Assembly: GCA_028023455.1 (NCBI GenBank)
Contig: JAQFVV010006452.1
Span: forward strand, 1,397,083 to 1,461,082
Source of the DNA: Epiperipatus broadwayi
Taxonomy: Eukaryota; Onychophora; Udeonychophora; Euonychophora; Peripatidae
Reading direction: 5' to 3'
Length of the DNA stretch: 64,000 nt
Shown here: positions 23,230 to 33,029 of the stretch, piece after piece
Layout of the letters: each line of letters opens with the position of its first letter
Position numbering within the stretch: position 1 is the stretch's first letter
Translations under genes and position numbers: made by a program
Notes under the pieces: generated by a model
Told to the model about the DNA's origin: nothing
Database searches by the model: none
Seen by the model: only the letters and a program-made list of their open reading frames with translations

Positions 23230-25060
23230 TAATACTGTAATTTAAAACCCTATCTTCCGTTAAAGTTTTCTGAACTATAATATTTTTTATAAATCAAATC
23301 TCATAATGCTTCATTTCCTTGTTTTTCTAAATGCAATCCATCTTTATTATATAACTTCCTTTTACTAATAAAAGTCTCAAACTTTCACAAACATAACACT
23401 ATTTCTGTCACATAATTTTTTCAATCTTTCATTTATAAACCATGCCCCATCTAACATATACCTATTGTTGAATCTTCAACTATTCCTACTCTTCCTTTAA
23501 TTTAAACTATTAAACATCACATGATCACCATTCTCTATGCTTACCCAAGCTGTTTACACAGCGACTAACTCTCCATAAAGTAGCACCCTCAGAGCAAGCC
23601 AGAATAATCAATGGATGCAAGAAGGTTTGCACATAAAATCCCTATGTAGTATCTACTCATCCAATATCTTCAGACTAGTTTATAGCTTGTGGTATCTATC
23701 AGTAAGAAGCATTAGATCTGAGAGCACTGCACCTACATCTTAGGATCTAATGCAACCCTTCAGCAGCCATCTTTTACCTTTTTAGTTAACTATAAAGCTT
23801 TTAGTCCAAAATGGAAACATAATAATGTTTTCACTTCAAGCTCAGTAGCTTGTATAGTCATATAGATCTGAATTCAGTTCAGCATCCATATTTTTTGGTA
23901 TCTTTGGTTTTTTAATAACCATATTCACCATAATCCTATTGGGAAGGATTGGTATTAAACCACTAAACATCACATGGTTATTAATGAACCAAAGACACCA
24001 AAAAGTATGGATGCTTAAGTGAGTTTAGATGTATATGATCATACAAGCTAATGATCTTAAATTGAAAACATTATTGTTTTCATTTTAGACTCAAGGCTTT
24101 ATAGTTAGCTAATAAGGTAAAAGGTGGCTTCTGTAGGGTTGCTTTGGATCCTAAGATTTAGGTGCAGTGTTCTCAGATCCAAGGTTCCTCACTGATAAAA
24201 GCCACAAGCTAGAAACTAGTCTGGGGATATTGGATGAGTATGCACTAGATAGGGATTTTATTCACAAACCTTGTATCCATTGATTAATCTGGCTTGTACT
24301 AGGTGGCACTACCATATGGAGAGTTTAGTCTCTTCCTTTAATCTTATTCAAACTATTAATCAATTCTTTGTAATCATACATTACTCTCTCTAATGGCTCT
24401 GACAAATTATTTGTCCCCACTATAATATAAACATCTCTAGTCCCCTGATTATTTAATTTATCTGTAACATCCCTAATTCTAGCTCCAAGTGAACATACTC
24501 ATATATCTATTTCTATTTTCTCTTGCAATTATATCTTCACATCCTCTAATTATTGGGTCCTCTATCAAGACCGTCTCATAGTTTACTTTTTTCTAATTCA
24601 TCTGTAACATTCTCTTCAACCTTCTGAACTTCCTTATCTATTTCTTCCTTATCATTTCTATTCATTAATTCGTTGATCTGCTTGCACTTCATATCTAATG
24701 TTGTTAATTTTACTTCTATATTTTTTACCTCTATCTTACTTATTTCTTGCCTAACTATGCCCATTGCATTACTTACTTTGTCACCTATATCTCTTGCCAC
24801 TCTCCTAAATATAAACTCCATTCTATCATCCTTATCTACATTTCCTCCATTTCTCCTGACTTTCTTTTTAAATTATATCTACTTAAAAACCATTTTTTCA
24901 CATCTTTTGTCACATTTATCCATGAACTACACAACCATGCACCTTTTATATCCTTCCTAGTCTTATTTAAGTACTTTAGATGGAAAACCTTATCAAATAC
25001 TGTACACTCTATCAAACCATGTCTAATTTCTTCTGACATCCATACAATGTAAGATTCAAA
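23230..25060 (-). pseudogene. LINE ORF1: PHD-like, coiled coil, SGNH esterase-like
   Basis: 25,039-24,836 encodes a PHD-like segment with the GAWLCSSW end, its other cysteines mostly lost. 24,821-24,576 is Lys/Glu-rich with heptad character (QEISKIEVKNIEVKLTTL), a likely coiled coil. From about 24,570 an SGNH-like hydrolase follows: block I decayed to 'EDPIIRG', block III 'VGTNNL' near 24,430-24,400, and block V 'KDGLHLEKQGNEAL' near 23,350-23,310 in another frame. The hammerhead element at 23,513-24,331 splits the esterase between blocks III and V. In CR1 elements this ORF1 esterase is known; its exact role is unsettled. Confidence 0.75.
23513..24331. mobile_element. Hammerhead element H1, inverted dimer, inserted in LINE
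   Basis: The left arm is minus and the right arm plus, meeting in a centre near 23,930. The flanking duplication 'cttcctttaatttaaactat' (from 23,491) recurs at 24,332-24,358 as 'cttcctttaatcttattc' then 'aaactatta', a 22-27 bp duplication with a small indel. Both arms hold mutated hammerhead cores: the minus arm reads CTGATAG; the plus arm has CTGATAA at about 24,191-24,197, then GAAAC-TAGTC-TGGGG. Inserted after the CR1-like LINE, so younger than it. Confidence 0.85.
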
Positions 25061-25139
25061 TGTGGTTCATATTTCCTTAATTTTCCAATTTCCCTACCCT
25101 ATATTTAAATTTATGGTTTTTCTACTATTCTCCAAACCT

Positions 25140-25495
25140 TTTTATATAAAAAAAAAAATTTTATGATGGAGAATGAAAAATATGTGTTGCCCTAAACTCA
25201 CATCTCAATGTTACCTCTCTCAAATAAATCACTCACTTAAATTTTTAAAAAATTTTAATAGCAAAGCCTCTAAAATTCAATTAAAATTACATATGCCTTG
25301 GTTTTAAGAACTCATTACAATAAACACAAAAAATTATTATTACTTTTTTTTATATTTCAAATTTCGGTATCTCAGATCACTCTCCAAACATTAACAATAG
25401 TTTTCTCAAACTTTTCAAATCCAATTAAATCTATCTCTCTGTGCTCCAACTTTATTTTCTCATCCACTCTCTAAACAAACATTCCCCAGCATCAG
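25140..25495. other. AT-rich stretch without gene
   Basis: May contain the very 5' end of the LINE; no boundary is visible. Confidence 0.35.
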
Positions 25496-25509
25496 AAATT
25501 TGTATCTAA

Positions 25510-25936
25510 AATAGGAAGGGGTGGCTGTGGGTGTAAAAGAACCAAAGTCATCAAAATATATGGGTGCTGAACTGAGTTCAGACCCATATGACTCTATAAG
25601 CTATTGAGCTTAGATTGAAAATATTTGTGTGTTTTCAATTTTATTCTCATAGTTTTGTAATTATGTAGAGATAAAAGGTGGCTGCTGGAGGATTGCATTA
25701 GATCCTAAGATCTAGGTGCAGTGCTCTCAATTCCAAGACTCCTCACTGATGAAGGCCATAAACCAGAAACTAGTTTGGGGATATTGGATGAGTAGGCACT
25801 AGATAGGGATTATATGAACAAGTCTTCTGGCATCCATTGATTACTCTGTCTTGCTTTGAGTAGCACTACTGTATGGAGAGAGGTTTGCCTATTTTAACAA
25901 CAGTTATGAGCAAGACATGGGAGATAGTGATCATGT
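25510..25936 (+). mobile_element. Hammerhead element H1, single unit with perfect 14-bp duplication
   Basis: Flanked by GAAATTTGTATCTA at 25,496-25,509 and again at 25,937-25,950. One plus-strand unit runs 'aagaaccaaagtcatcaaaa', 'tgagttcagacccatatgac', 'gtggctgctgga', hammerhead, 'gagtaggcactagataggga', 'gatagtgatcatgt'. No protein. It shows the unit can insert as a monomer, and that insertion generates a target duplication like those of LINE and Penelope elements. Confidence 0.9.
25731..25779 (+). ncRNA. Type I hammerhead ribozyme, core intact
   Basis: CTGATGA at 25,746-25,752, stem II region 'aggccataaacca' (weakened to two pairs), GAAA at 25,766-25,769, stem III ACTAGT, cleavage triplet ending in T (GTT, allowed but weak). 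Stem I: CCTCA with TGGGG, then TTCCAA with TTGGAT across an internal loop. Confidence 0.65.
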
Positions 25937-25949
25937 GAAATTTGTATCT

Positions 25950-27200
25950 AGATGTTGTTAAAAATATACAAAACTTTACTTTATCTTGTGGAGCAAAAAT
26001 CAGCCATGTCAGCACAGCAAAGCAGTCAAGTTAACAAACTCTATTTAGTTTCATGACTGCCATCTATCGTAAGCTTGAAACATCACATAATATTAGATGA
26101 TAGGATAGAATTGACACACATAAAAGACATTGGGTGTAATGGGATTATATGGTGTTTTTGGTTTATTACATAACCCTTATGATTTTTAAAAGATTAATAA
26201 TCAATCAATTATCTTATTTTGAAAGAATATAATTAATATACTTCAGCTTAAAAAAGAATTTATATTTCCAACTTTATTTTAAATTTCATTCTGTCACCAA
26301 GAAAATAAAAATATTTATTCCCTAAAGCTATTTCTTTTTTATTGATTGCACAATGGAATGAAATAATTTACAAACTATTTGTAAAATCTGTATATACTTT
26401 GAGAAAGTAAACAAACAAAATAAAATCCAATATAATACAGTAATTGTCTAAAAATAAAATTAAAAAAGAATTCATCCATTTACATTTTTAATATTTCACT
26501 TATAAATGTAAAAGTTATTTTTAGTAATAAAAAGATTATTTGATATATAAATGTAATCCTTACAGTTGAAAAAATAAATAGTACGAATAATAATTTTAAA
26601 TCTAATGTAGCCACAGTATTTATGTAAGTGTGTATATTGAGTTTTCTGCAAGATAATTTTCTCAGTAAATAATCGTTCTTTAACGCTCTTTTCAACATGC
26701 TTGTCATCTTTTTAACACAATTTACTCTAACGTTTCATATAAAAAAGAAGTTAAACAGGCTTTATAACCCACCACAGAGCAAAAACTCTTCTCATAGCAC
26801 CCCACAGAAAAATAGTGTGGGGGTAGGGACCTTATTTACAAGTTTTTCAAATTACTACATGATAGAGATTTTTTTTTTTTTTTAATTTTTATTTTATCGA
26901 TTATAAATAGCTAGGTAAATTTTTTAACTAATCAATATTGAATGATTAGCTGTTTTGCTAACTTTGATTACCTGAGAAAATGTCTAGATCTTATTGGAAC
27001 TGAAAGATATTTTCAATACCTAGTCCAGATTAAAATGAACAGAGTTATAACCAAAGGGGTAGTGTTATCACCATAAATATAGCTTTTCAACTAAAGTAGT
27101 TTTAAAGATTTTGTTCAACGGGCTACTTCATTATCTCATATTTAGAATAATATCATAAATCTTAAAAAGTCTGAGGTTAATAATAATGTCTTGAGTAATT
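25950..27200. other. AT-rich stretch without gene
   Basis: No recognised feature. The frames at 26480-26707 and 26697-26885 are compositional. Confidence 0.45.
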
Positions 27201-27214
27201 TAGGCAGTTTAAGA

Positions 27215-28010
27215 ATGCCAGAGATAGATATATAGATAAATAGATCAGTAAATAAATAGGTGGGTATGTGGGTAGGTAAATAGATAGATGGATAGATGGG
27301 TGGATGGATAAATGGGTGGGTGCATGGATAGACAAACAAATAAATAGCTAACTAAAAAGATAGACCAGTAGGTAGGCTAGTCAGTGAGTTTGTCTATCAA
27401 TTGGAAGGTAGATAGATATTAGATAGTTAAGTAGGTAGGTAGATGATAGATAGACAGTTAGATAGATAGATTGATTGATAGGATAGGTAGATAAATAAGT
27501 TGATAGGTATATAGGCAAGCAGACAAATGTACAGACAGAAACAAGTAGTTAGATAGATAGAAAGACAAGTAGATAAATGAATAAATAAATAGACAGATAG
27601 AAAAAGATGTAGATAGGTAGACAGAAAGATTGGTAAATAAAGGTAGGTAGATAAAAAGATAGAAAATACATAGACAGTCAGAGATATGGATAGATAGTTA
27701 GATAGATTAATTGATAGATAAGTAGCCAGCTATGTAGCTAAGTGAATACATTAGATAGATATACAGATAGGTTACGGATTGGTGGATTAATAATTGGATA
27801 AACTGTTAGTTAAACAGTGGATGGGTGAATGAAACAAAGTAGAATGGGTGGGTAGGTAAGTGTATGGACTGATAGATAAATAGATAGATAGACGGGCAAA
27901 CAGAAAGACAAATAAATATATGAATAGGTATTTATATAGATCGGTGGATAGATTGACAAAGTCAGACAATTTGTTGAGGAGGTAGGTGTGTAATTTGGTA
28001 GGCAAGTAGA
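27215..28010. repeat. Degenerate GATA/GGTA tetranucleotide array (about 800 bp)
   Basis: Phased tetranucleotides (GATA, GGTA, GACA, AATA, GGAT) with few interruptions. Translation of the minus strand gives repeating Tyr-Leu-Ser-Ile/Pro-Thr-Tyr strings (frames 27142-27339, 27787-28107, 27810-28013), which are artefacts of the repeat. Variant tetramers are interspersed rather than blocked, suggesting an old array. Confidence 0.9.
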
Positions 28011-28211
28011 CATTATTTGTAGTTACTATTAACTGAAAAACTAGTCTCATAGCTTTTTTTTGTAGATCACTAGTTTCATAACTATCAATAACAATTAGAC
28101 AAGTCAACAGGATTCCATCATCATTAAATGCATCAATAATGATACTTACGATTTATTAACGATTATAAAAAACTGTCAGCCAATATGCCAGCATTGTTGA
28201 TATTTTAATTG

Positions 28212-28274
28212 TAAACATATATATATATATATATATATATGCTTGTTTATATATATATATATATATATATATTA
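28212..28274. repeat. (TA)n pair around 'gcttgttta'
   Basis: Two TA runs are separated by 'tgcttgtt', with 'aaacaagca' after the second, giving a hairpin-prone inverted arrangement. Confidence 0.85.
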
Positions 28275-28399
28275 AACAAGCAATATGTATAAAACAAAAC
28301 ATAATAATTCTAAACAAGCAGAGTCTTGTGGGAGGAGTTATTCGTAAAAATCATTAAATCCAAAATAATTACAAAAAGAAGATAAGAATATACAAAATA

Positions 28400-28960
28400 T
28401 ACATTCTCATGCAATGTAGGAACTGGTTTTTATGCATTTTAACACCTTGTGAAAGATGGAATCATGAACATATGCCTAAAGTCATGTAAAAAAGATGTAG
28501 TAATTGGGTATTAAATTATACTGAACAATAATAAAGATATATGTAAGCGATTGTATTCTGGACCAACTGATAAATGCTGGTTCAGCATGAAATGTGCATC
28601 TTGGGGATCATATATCTTTCTCATGTAAGGTGGGGACTGATTTCTATGCATTTTTAATACCTTGTGGAAGGATGTAGTCATAAACATATGATCAAAGATG
28701 TAAAAAAAGATGTAGTAATTGGGTATCTACATATACACTGAACAATGATAAAGATATGTGTAAGAGATTGTGTTCTCGACCTAGTTCAGCATGATATGTG
28801 CATCTTAGAGATTATAATCTTTTTTTCACTGTCTTTGGTCATATGCTTATGGTTACACTCTTCCAGAAGGTGTTAAAAGTGAATAGAACTTAGTCCCTAC
28901 CTTGTGTAAAAATGGTGTAGTGAAAATTACACAACAAAAATATTATTCACTAAGTTGATA
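28400..28960 (+). mobile_element. Hammerhead retrozyme-like tandem repeat, family H5
   Basis: Two head-to-tail units start at 'ctcatg' 28,406 and 28,620 (period 214 bp); each has 'ctatgcattttaacacct'-type sequence, 'gatgtagtaattgggtat', 'gaacaataataaagatat' and a hammerhead. After the second unit comes a partial inverted unit ('gtctttggtcatatgcttat', 'ttccagaaggtgttaaaagt', 'agtccctaccttgtgtaaaa'). No coding capacity. Unit size and one-ribozyme-per-unit layout match small hammerhead retroelements. Confidence 0.8.
28533..28619 (+). ncRNA. Hammerhead ribozyme (H5 unit 1), strong stems
   Basis: Core CTGATAA at 28,567-28,573 (G8 changed to A), stem II ATGCTG-gtt-CAGCAT, perfect six pairs, GAAA at 28,589-28,592, stem III ATG-tg-CAT, cleavage after ATC at 28,600. 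Stem I: CCAA/TTGG, internal loop, then AAAGATATATG (28,533-28,543) pairing perfectly with CATATATCTTT (28,609-28,619). The single core change probably inactivates this copy. The second unit has lost the CUGA half. Confidence 0.7.
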
Positions 28961-29238
28961 ATCTCTACTCTACCAAACAACTAATAAAAATTATTAATAC
29001 AGTGAATAACTTTATAAGATTAATACAACCAATAAATTATAAATGTAGGACGTATCTATAAAAATTAATTATACAAAAAAAGCAAAGAAATTATATACAT
29101 TAATCATGTGCCATACATAAAATATTAAAACAAAAATAAATAAAAAATATTGTTAAACATTTTTTATATCTATAAAATGATGTATGGTCAACATCTATTA
29201 AATACTCAGCAACAACAAAAAATAAAAGTCTGACACTT
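28960..29238. other. AT-rich stretch without gene
   Basis: No recognised feature. Confidence 0.4.
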
Positions 29239-29342
29239 TTTTTCTCCTATGTCAAAGTATCAGCGGGAAACGAACCTGCAAACCTGGGACAACTGCGTGT
29301 AAGGCAGCATAGCTGCCCACTCAGCAAACAATGCTTAACAAT
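29239..29342 (-). mobile_element. tRNA-derived SINE S1 (minus)
   Basis: Same head-body-tail as other S1 copies: tail complement 'tcctatgtcaaagtatc' at the left, 'acaactgcgtgtaaggcag' in the anticodon arm, head 'aacaatgctt' at the right. Confidence 0.75.
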
Positions 29343-29574
29343 TTTTGTAACTACATTGCCTACAACTATTTTCCAAGTTAAATTCTGGCAATGTTGATTG
29401 AAAGTTTTTAACTAAACAAATATTTAAAATTGACATTTTACTATATAAAAAGGAAACCTAATCCTACCAAAAATAGTATACATGGTAAAAAATTTTAAGG
29501 GAAATAATGAGAATAATGAGTAAACACCACAAAAAGAGATTTTATAAGATAGAATATTTTGATCACAACCTAAT

Positions 29575-29670
29575 AGGCACTAGATAGTAATTTTATGCAT
29601 AAACTTTCTAGCATTGATTGATTACTCTGGCTTGCACTTAGTGGCACTACTGCAGTTTGCCTATGTGTTA
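29575..29670 (+). mobile_element. H1 element remnant (distal end only)
   Basis: 'taggcactagatagtaattt', 'gattgattactctggcttgc', 'gtggcactactgcag' match the part of H1 downstream of the ribozyme. The ribozyme itself is absent. Confidence 0.7.
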
Positions 29671-29679
29671 AATAATACA

Positions 29680-30390
29680 ACAATTAATTAATCTTTAGTA
29701 ATCAAAAACATAAATAAGCAATATGATTTGACCAAGATAATCCCATATCAATAAAATTACCCAAATAGCAATGCTTATCAACAAAAATGATATTATTACA
29801 AGTATATTATCTACAAATACTGATGTTAAATGAATGTGAAGAATATTTATAGGAAAATAGAATAGCCCTTGTTTTATGATGATTGTCAATTAAACAGTTT
29901 AGCATCCCCAGTTATTAGCTAATGTCAGATCCTAATTAATCACTTTCAAGAATATTATATGAAATAGCATCACAAAACAAAGCAATATTATCAAAAAGCA
30001 GTTTAAAATGACTAATAGAGCCATGCATTTTTATAGTCTGTTTTCTGTCTTTTAGATAACTTTTTAACCAGGAAGCAAAATGATCTTAAAAACCATATGA
30101 ATACAATTGATGTAGAAAAAATGTTTGATGAACAGAATCAAATGCTTTAGATAAATCCAAAGAAACAGTCACTGTCTTGAGACCAATATCCAACAACAAT
30201 GTTAAATGACAATAATAATACAGAATACTTTTATTACTGATCTTGTATTAAATATTTAGATATTTATAACTGTCCAAAACACAACAAATTAGGTGATAGT
30301 ATTGTATTTTTCAGAGAATATTGTCTAATAACAGTTATCTAACTATAAGTACCTCATAATCAAAATAAAACCTGTTTGATGAAATCTGTA
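29680..30390. other. Unassigned, no gene
   Basis: The segment 30,040-30,190 ('ttttaaccaggaagcaaaat', 'gatgaacagaatcaaatgct', 'ttagataaatccaaagaaac') reads on the minus strand like the RT block 'LSKAFDSVHQ' ('gataaatccaaagaaaca', 'aaagcatttgattctgttc'): 'FDLSKAFDSVHQTFF'. That is a typical LINE RT phrase, so a small decayed RT fragment is likely at 30,050-30,170 (minus). Confidence 0.45.
30050..30200 (-). pseudogene. Short fragment of a LINE reverse transcriptase
   Basis: Minus strand around 30,170-30,120 translates to VTVSLDLSKAFDSVHQTFF, the 'DxxKAFDxV' catalytic block of non-LTR reverse transcriptases, with further RT-like text down to 30,050 ('FASWLKSYLKDR'). It differs from both LINEs in the window, so it is likely a third, very decayed LINE. 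Only the block containing the first catalytic aspartate is recognisable. Confidence 0.65.
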
Positions 30391-30399
30391 ATAGCATCT

Positions 30400-30640
30400 T
30401 TAATATACCATATATTCCTTAATAAACACTTTACAGTGCAATTTCAACATATGATTCATTTCTTCTTGCTTACAGTTTCAACTGTCCTGCAGTCATCATC
30501 AGACCTCTCTGATGATGACTGCAGGGCAGTTGAAACTGTAAGTTCTGATGATGACTGCAGAGCAGTTGAAACTGTAAGCAAGAAGAAATAAATCATATGT
30601 TGATATTGCATTGTAAAGTATTTATTATATATGTATAATT
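30400..30640. mobile_element. Hammerhead-like element H4, inverted with duplicated core
   Basis: Left arm (minus) 'caatttcaacatatgattca', 'tttcttcttgcttacagttt' is inverted in the right arm 'aactgtaagcaagaagaaat', 'aaatcatatgttgatattgc'. Between them are three CTGATGA-GAAAC cores: one minus (30,496-30,502 side) and two plus in a 36-bp tandem (cores at 30,509 and 30,545). A 71-codon frame here (30376-30591) repeats SSDDDCRAVETV and is a translation artefact. Confidence 0.75.
30509..30574 (+). ncRNA. Tandem hammerhead-like cores (H4)
   Basis: Twice in 36 bp: CTGATGA, then stem II GACTGC/GCAGTT closed by a three-base loop, then GAAAC-TGTAAG. Stem III would be AC/GT with one unpaired base and cleavage after GTA. 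Stem I partners are not obvious, so the fold is weaker than H1 or H2. Related cores lie at 15,769-15,796 and 38,301-38,328 on the minus strand. Confidence 0.45.
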
Positions 30641-31880
30641 AATCAATACAAATAAGAAGAAGTGGAAAGGATTTTTAATAGTATCTTTGTCAGTAGAAAA
30701 AGTGGATTGTGTGAATTTAATTTGGTATCTAAAGGGACTTCAATGTTCATAAAAACATTTTAACCTGTCTCATCAAAAATAATATTTAAACCATAAATTG
30801 AATGCTATCATTATAATGCTTTAGACCAGTGCATAAGTTATAAACACTATTATATTTTTTGTGATATACAAAGCATTGAAATTCAGCACTAAAAAAATAT
30901 CTATCTACAGAATATATCAAAATGAAGCAAACAAACATAAAAATGTTTCTGGTTAAAAGCCATAACTATCCATTAAGATCCGAAGTTCTGTTTCAGCATT
31001 TCAACTATCATTTTAGAATATATGCAGACTATTCAAGAATAGACTTAAAAATTGTATCCTTCAGCTATTTTCACAGATTGCAACCAATACTCCATAAATC
31101 TGTTAGACCAATATAGATTGTTAATACACACTTTTGAAAAGAAATTGTATTTAAAAGCATTTGCAATGTCTATAGCTGTTAACTTTTATAATTGATTTAT
31201 TGCACAGATCATGATCTTCCCATCAGATAACTACCTTTATAAATAATTGACAGCTTCAAATAAATTCCAGTAGATGACCAGAAGAAACTTTCTTGCTCAC
31301 CCGAAACTACAGTAAAGACCCTAAATAAAAGATTGCAACTTCAAGTAAAAATTTATAGGCTCTACCTTATATTTCAAAAGACTACCTATCTCATAAATTA
31401 ACATCACCTGACCCGAAGCCATCAAAGTTATCTGACTTGAACAGAATAATACCAGATCAATTGGTAGTTTTTCAACTTTTTAAAAGCTAGTAATGACAAT
31501 TTTTCAATAGGCAGATATAGAGAGTTTGGTACTCTTATTAAGAGTAATCTATTGTGGTCTCTAAAATAATTAATATAGTAGAAATAACTCATGAATTAAA
31601 ACACATTTTAATATAAGAATGATTTGACAAAAGTCATGTTATAGTCTTTAACAAAATTATGGGCATGTATCATATTAAAATAAATCCCTTTATGTGATTT
31701 ACATCTTATGGAAAGAATAGTTTTTAAAAAACCATGGATTCTTCTGATCTCTACAAGCATTACCAATATAATGACAACTTTTGAGTGTTGATATTATCAA
31801 TAAGCAATATTATACAAGGAACTATGACTGCCCTCTGATATATTATTGTTTAGCAATGGTCTTTGTATTCTTGATTTAGA
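30640..31880. other. AT-rich stretch without gene
   Basis: The 64-codon frame at 30922-31116 is not recognised. Weak patches such as 'cacccgaaactacagtaaag' have no clear motif. No gene supported. Confidence 0.4.
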
Positions 31881-31883
31881 ATA

Positions 31884-31998
31884 CAAATATAGAAGATTTG
31901 AATTCAGACTTTCAAGACACTTCACTATCCACACCATCTCATACTACTGATACACATGACCACACACATGCAGAAAAGATAAATAATCACCAAAATAC
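31884..31998 (-). mobile_element. tRNA-like plus hammerhead-half SINE (family S2)
   Basis: Minus strand reads 'tattttggtgattatttatc', 'catgtgtatcagtagtatga', 'gatggtgtggatagtgaagt', 'gaattcaaatcttc'. It matches the copy at 49,945-50,065 over its full length, including the 3' half of that copy's hammerhead-like motif and its tRNA-like body (B-box-like 'tgaattcaaatc'). Confidence 0.65.
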
Positions 31999-31999
31999 A

Positions 32000-32530
32000 T
32001 ATTTAGATTACAGCAAAATTCTTAACATAATGGATGCATAGTAAATTTAACCTGCTTCAAATTCTGTCTTCCATTTAGCTTATCTTCATCTTCTTTTAGT
32101 AGTTAAGCAAACCTTAGACTAAATTCAATTTTAAAAACACTGATGAGAATTCCAGATGTACTTTAAATTTATTTTATGAATTTAAAATAACTTTTACTGT
32201 CATTTTTAGGGATTAAGATTTTAAATAACAACAGTTATTTTAAAGAATATTTTTAAATGAGTTTTTACTTTATATTGATGTTAATGAACTAAGAATTCCT
32301 AAAAGTTTATAATACAACTCGGAAACTGAAAATCCAAAACAGTATATAGAAAGTGATGCCACTGTCAAACTATCTTTGATAATTATTGAGTGTTATAATT
32401 GGTCATAGTAGTCTATTGTCTAAAATTATGTCCAAAATCAAATTGGGAAGACAGGTTCATTTTAAAATAATAAATTCAATACTTCTGTTATTATAAAATA
32501 TAAATCACAGTATAACAATATTGCTGCAGA
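32000..32530. other. AT-rich stretch without gene
   Basis: No recognised feature. Confidence 0.4.
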
Positions 32531-32539
32531 AAGAAGTTT

Positions 32540-33010
32540 TCTATTAATTGAAAGGAGAGGCTTTGATTCCTCCTGGAGGCCGTAAAAAAACCGAGCAGGG
32601 CAAGTTCCTAATGTCCACTTCATATGTTCTTGTCACTGCAGCTGTTATTACTATGGGATTATTCATATAGTATATGAACATGGGTGGGCTGCTCACTAAC
32701 ACAAATTAGCCAGCATGGTGAGTTTATTGGCTTTTTACCTCTGAATTTAAGATCAAGAAAGACCATGGTCTTTCTTTTCAATTGCCTGATAAGGCAGAAT
32801 GTAAATGATAAATATTTTTCCAGTAGTTAGATACAATTGTGACAGACAAAAACAAAGCATGGCTCTTATTTCCTGGTGGCTGTGAAGTCACCAACCAAGG
32901 CAGCAGTTGGTGCCAAAGGCAGAGGATGCTAAGGATCCCCTGATTGTGAACCCAGGCTGCCATTTGATGATGACGTTTTATTTAGATACTTACAACTGTA
33001 GATCACTTTA
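32540..33010 (+). promoter_or_regulatory. Probable 5' UTR of the RTE-like LINE
   Basis: GC content is higher than around it. Two related blocks about 305 bp apart ('ttcctcctggaggccgt...gcaggg' near 32,567 and 'tttcctggtggctgtgaag...aaggca' near 32,869) suggest repeated promoter units, as in some LINE 5' UTRs. A perfect 20-bp palindrome AGAAAGACCATGGTCTTTCT lies near 32,756-32,775. The endonuclease frame starts just downstream. The UTR assignment is inference from position. Confidence 0.45.
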
Positions 33011-33029
33011 AAGTGAATGAAGATTGCAA

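Larger units (their letters stand above)
19744..25110 (-). mobile_element. Decayed, nearly full-length CR1-like LINE
   Basis: Read on the minus strand, the element runs from about 25.1 kb to a 3' end at 19.74 kb. ORF1: PHD-like, coiled coil, SGNH hydrolase-like. ORF2: APE endonuclease, reverse transcriptase, C-terminal zinc knuckle. ORF1 with PHD plus esterase is known from the CR1 group, which is the basis for the clade call. Frameshifts and stops are everywhere and key residues have decayed. A hammerhead element is inserted at 23,513-24,331. The 3' UTR matches the truncated copy at 11.38-11.5 kb. Confidence 0.85.

Noticed and set aside
24673-25052. Two overlapping plus-strand ORFs of about 100 codons
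   Set aside because: Antisense shadows of the LINE ORF1 on the minus strand.
27787-28107. 106-aa ORF with YLSIYLSISPYTYLP repeats
   Set aside because: Translation of the GATA array complement.
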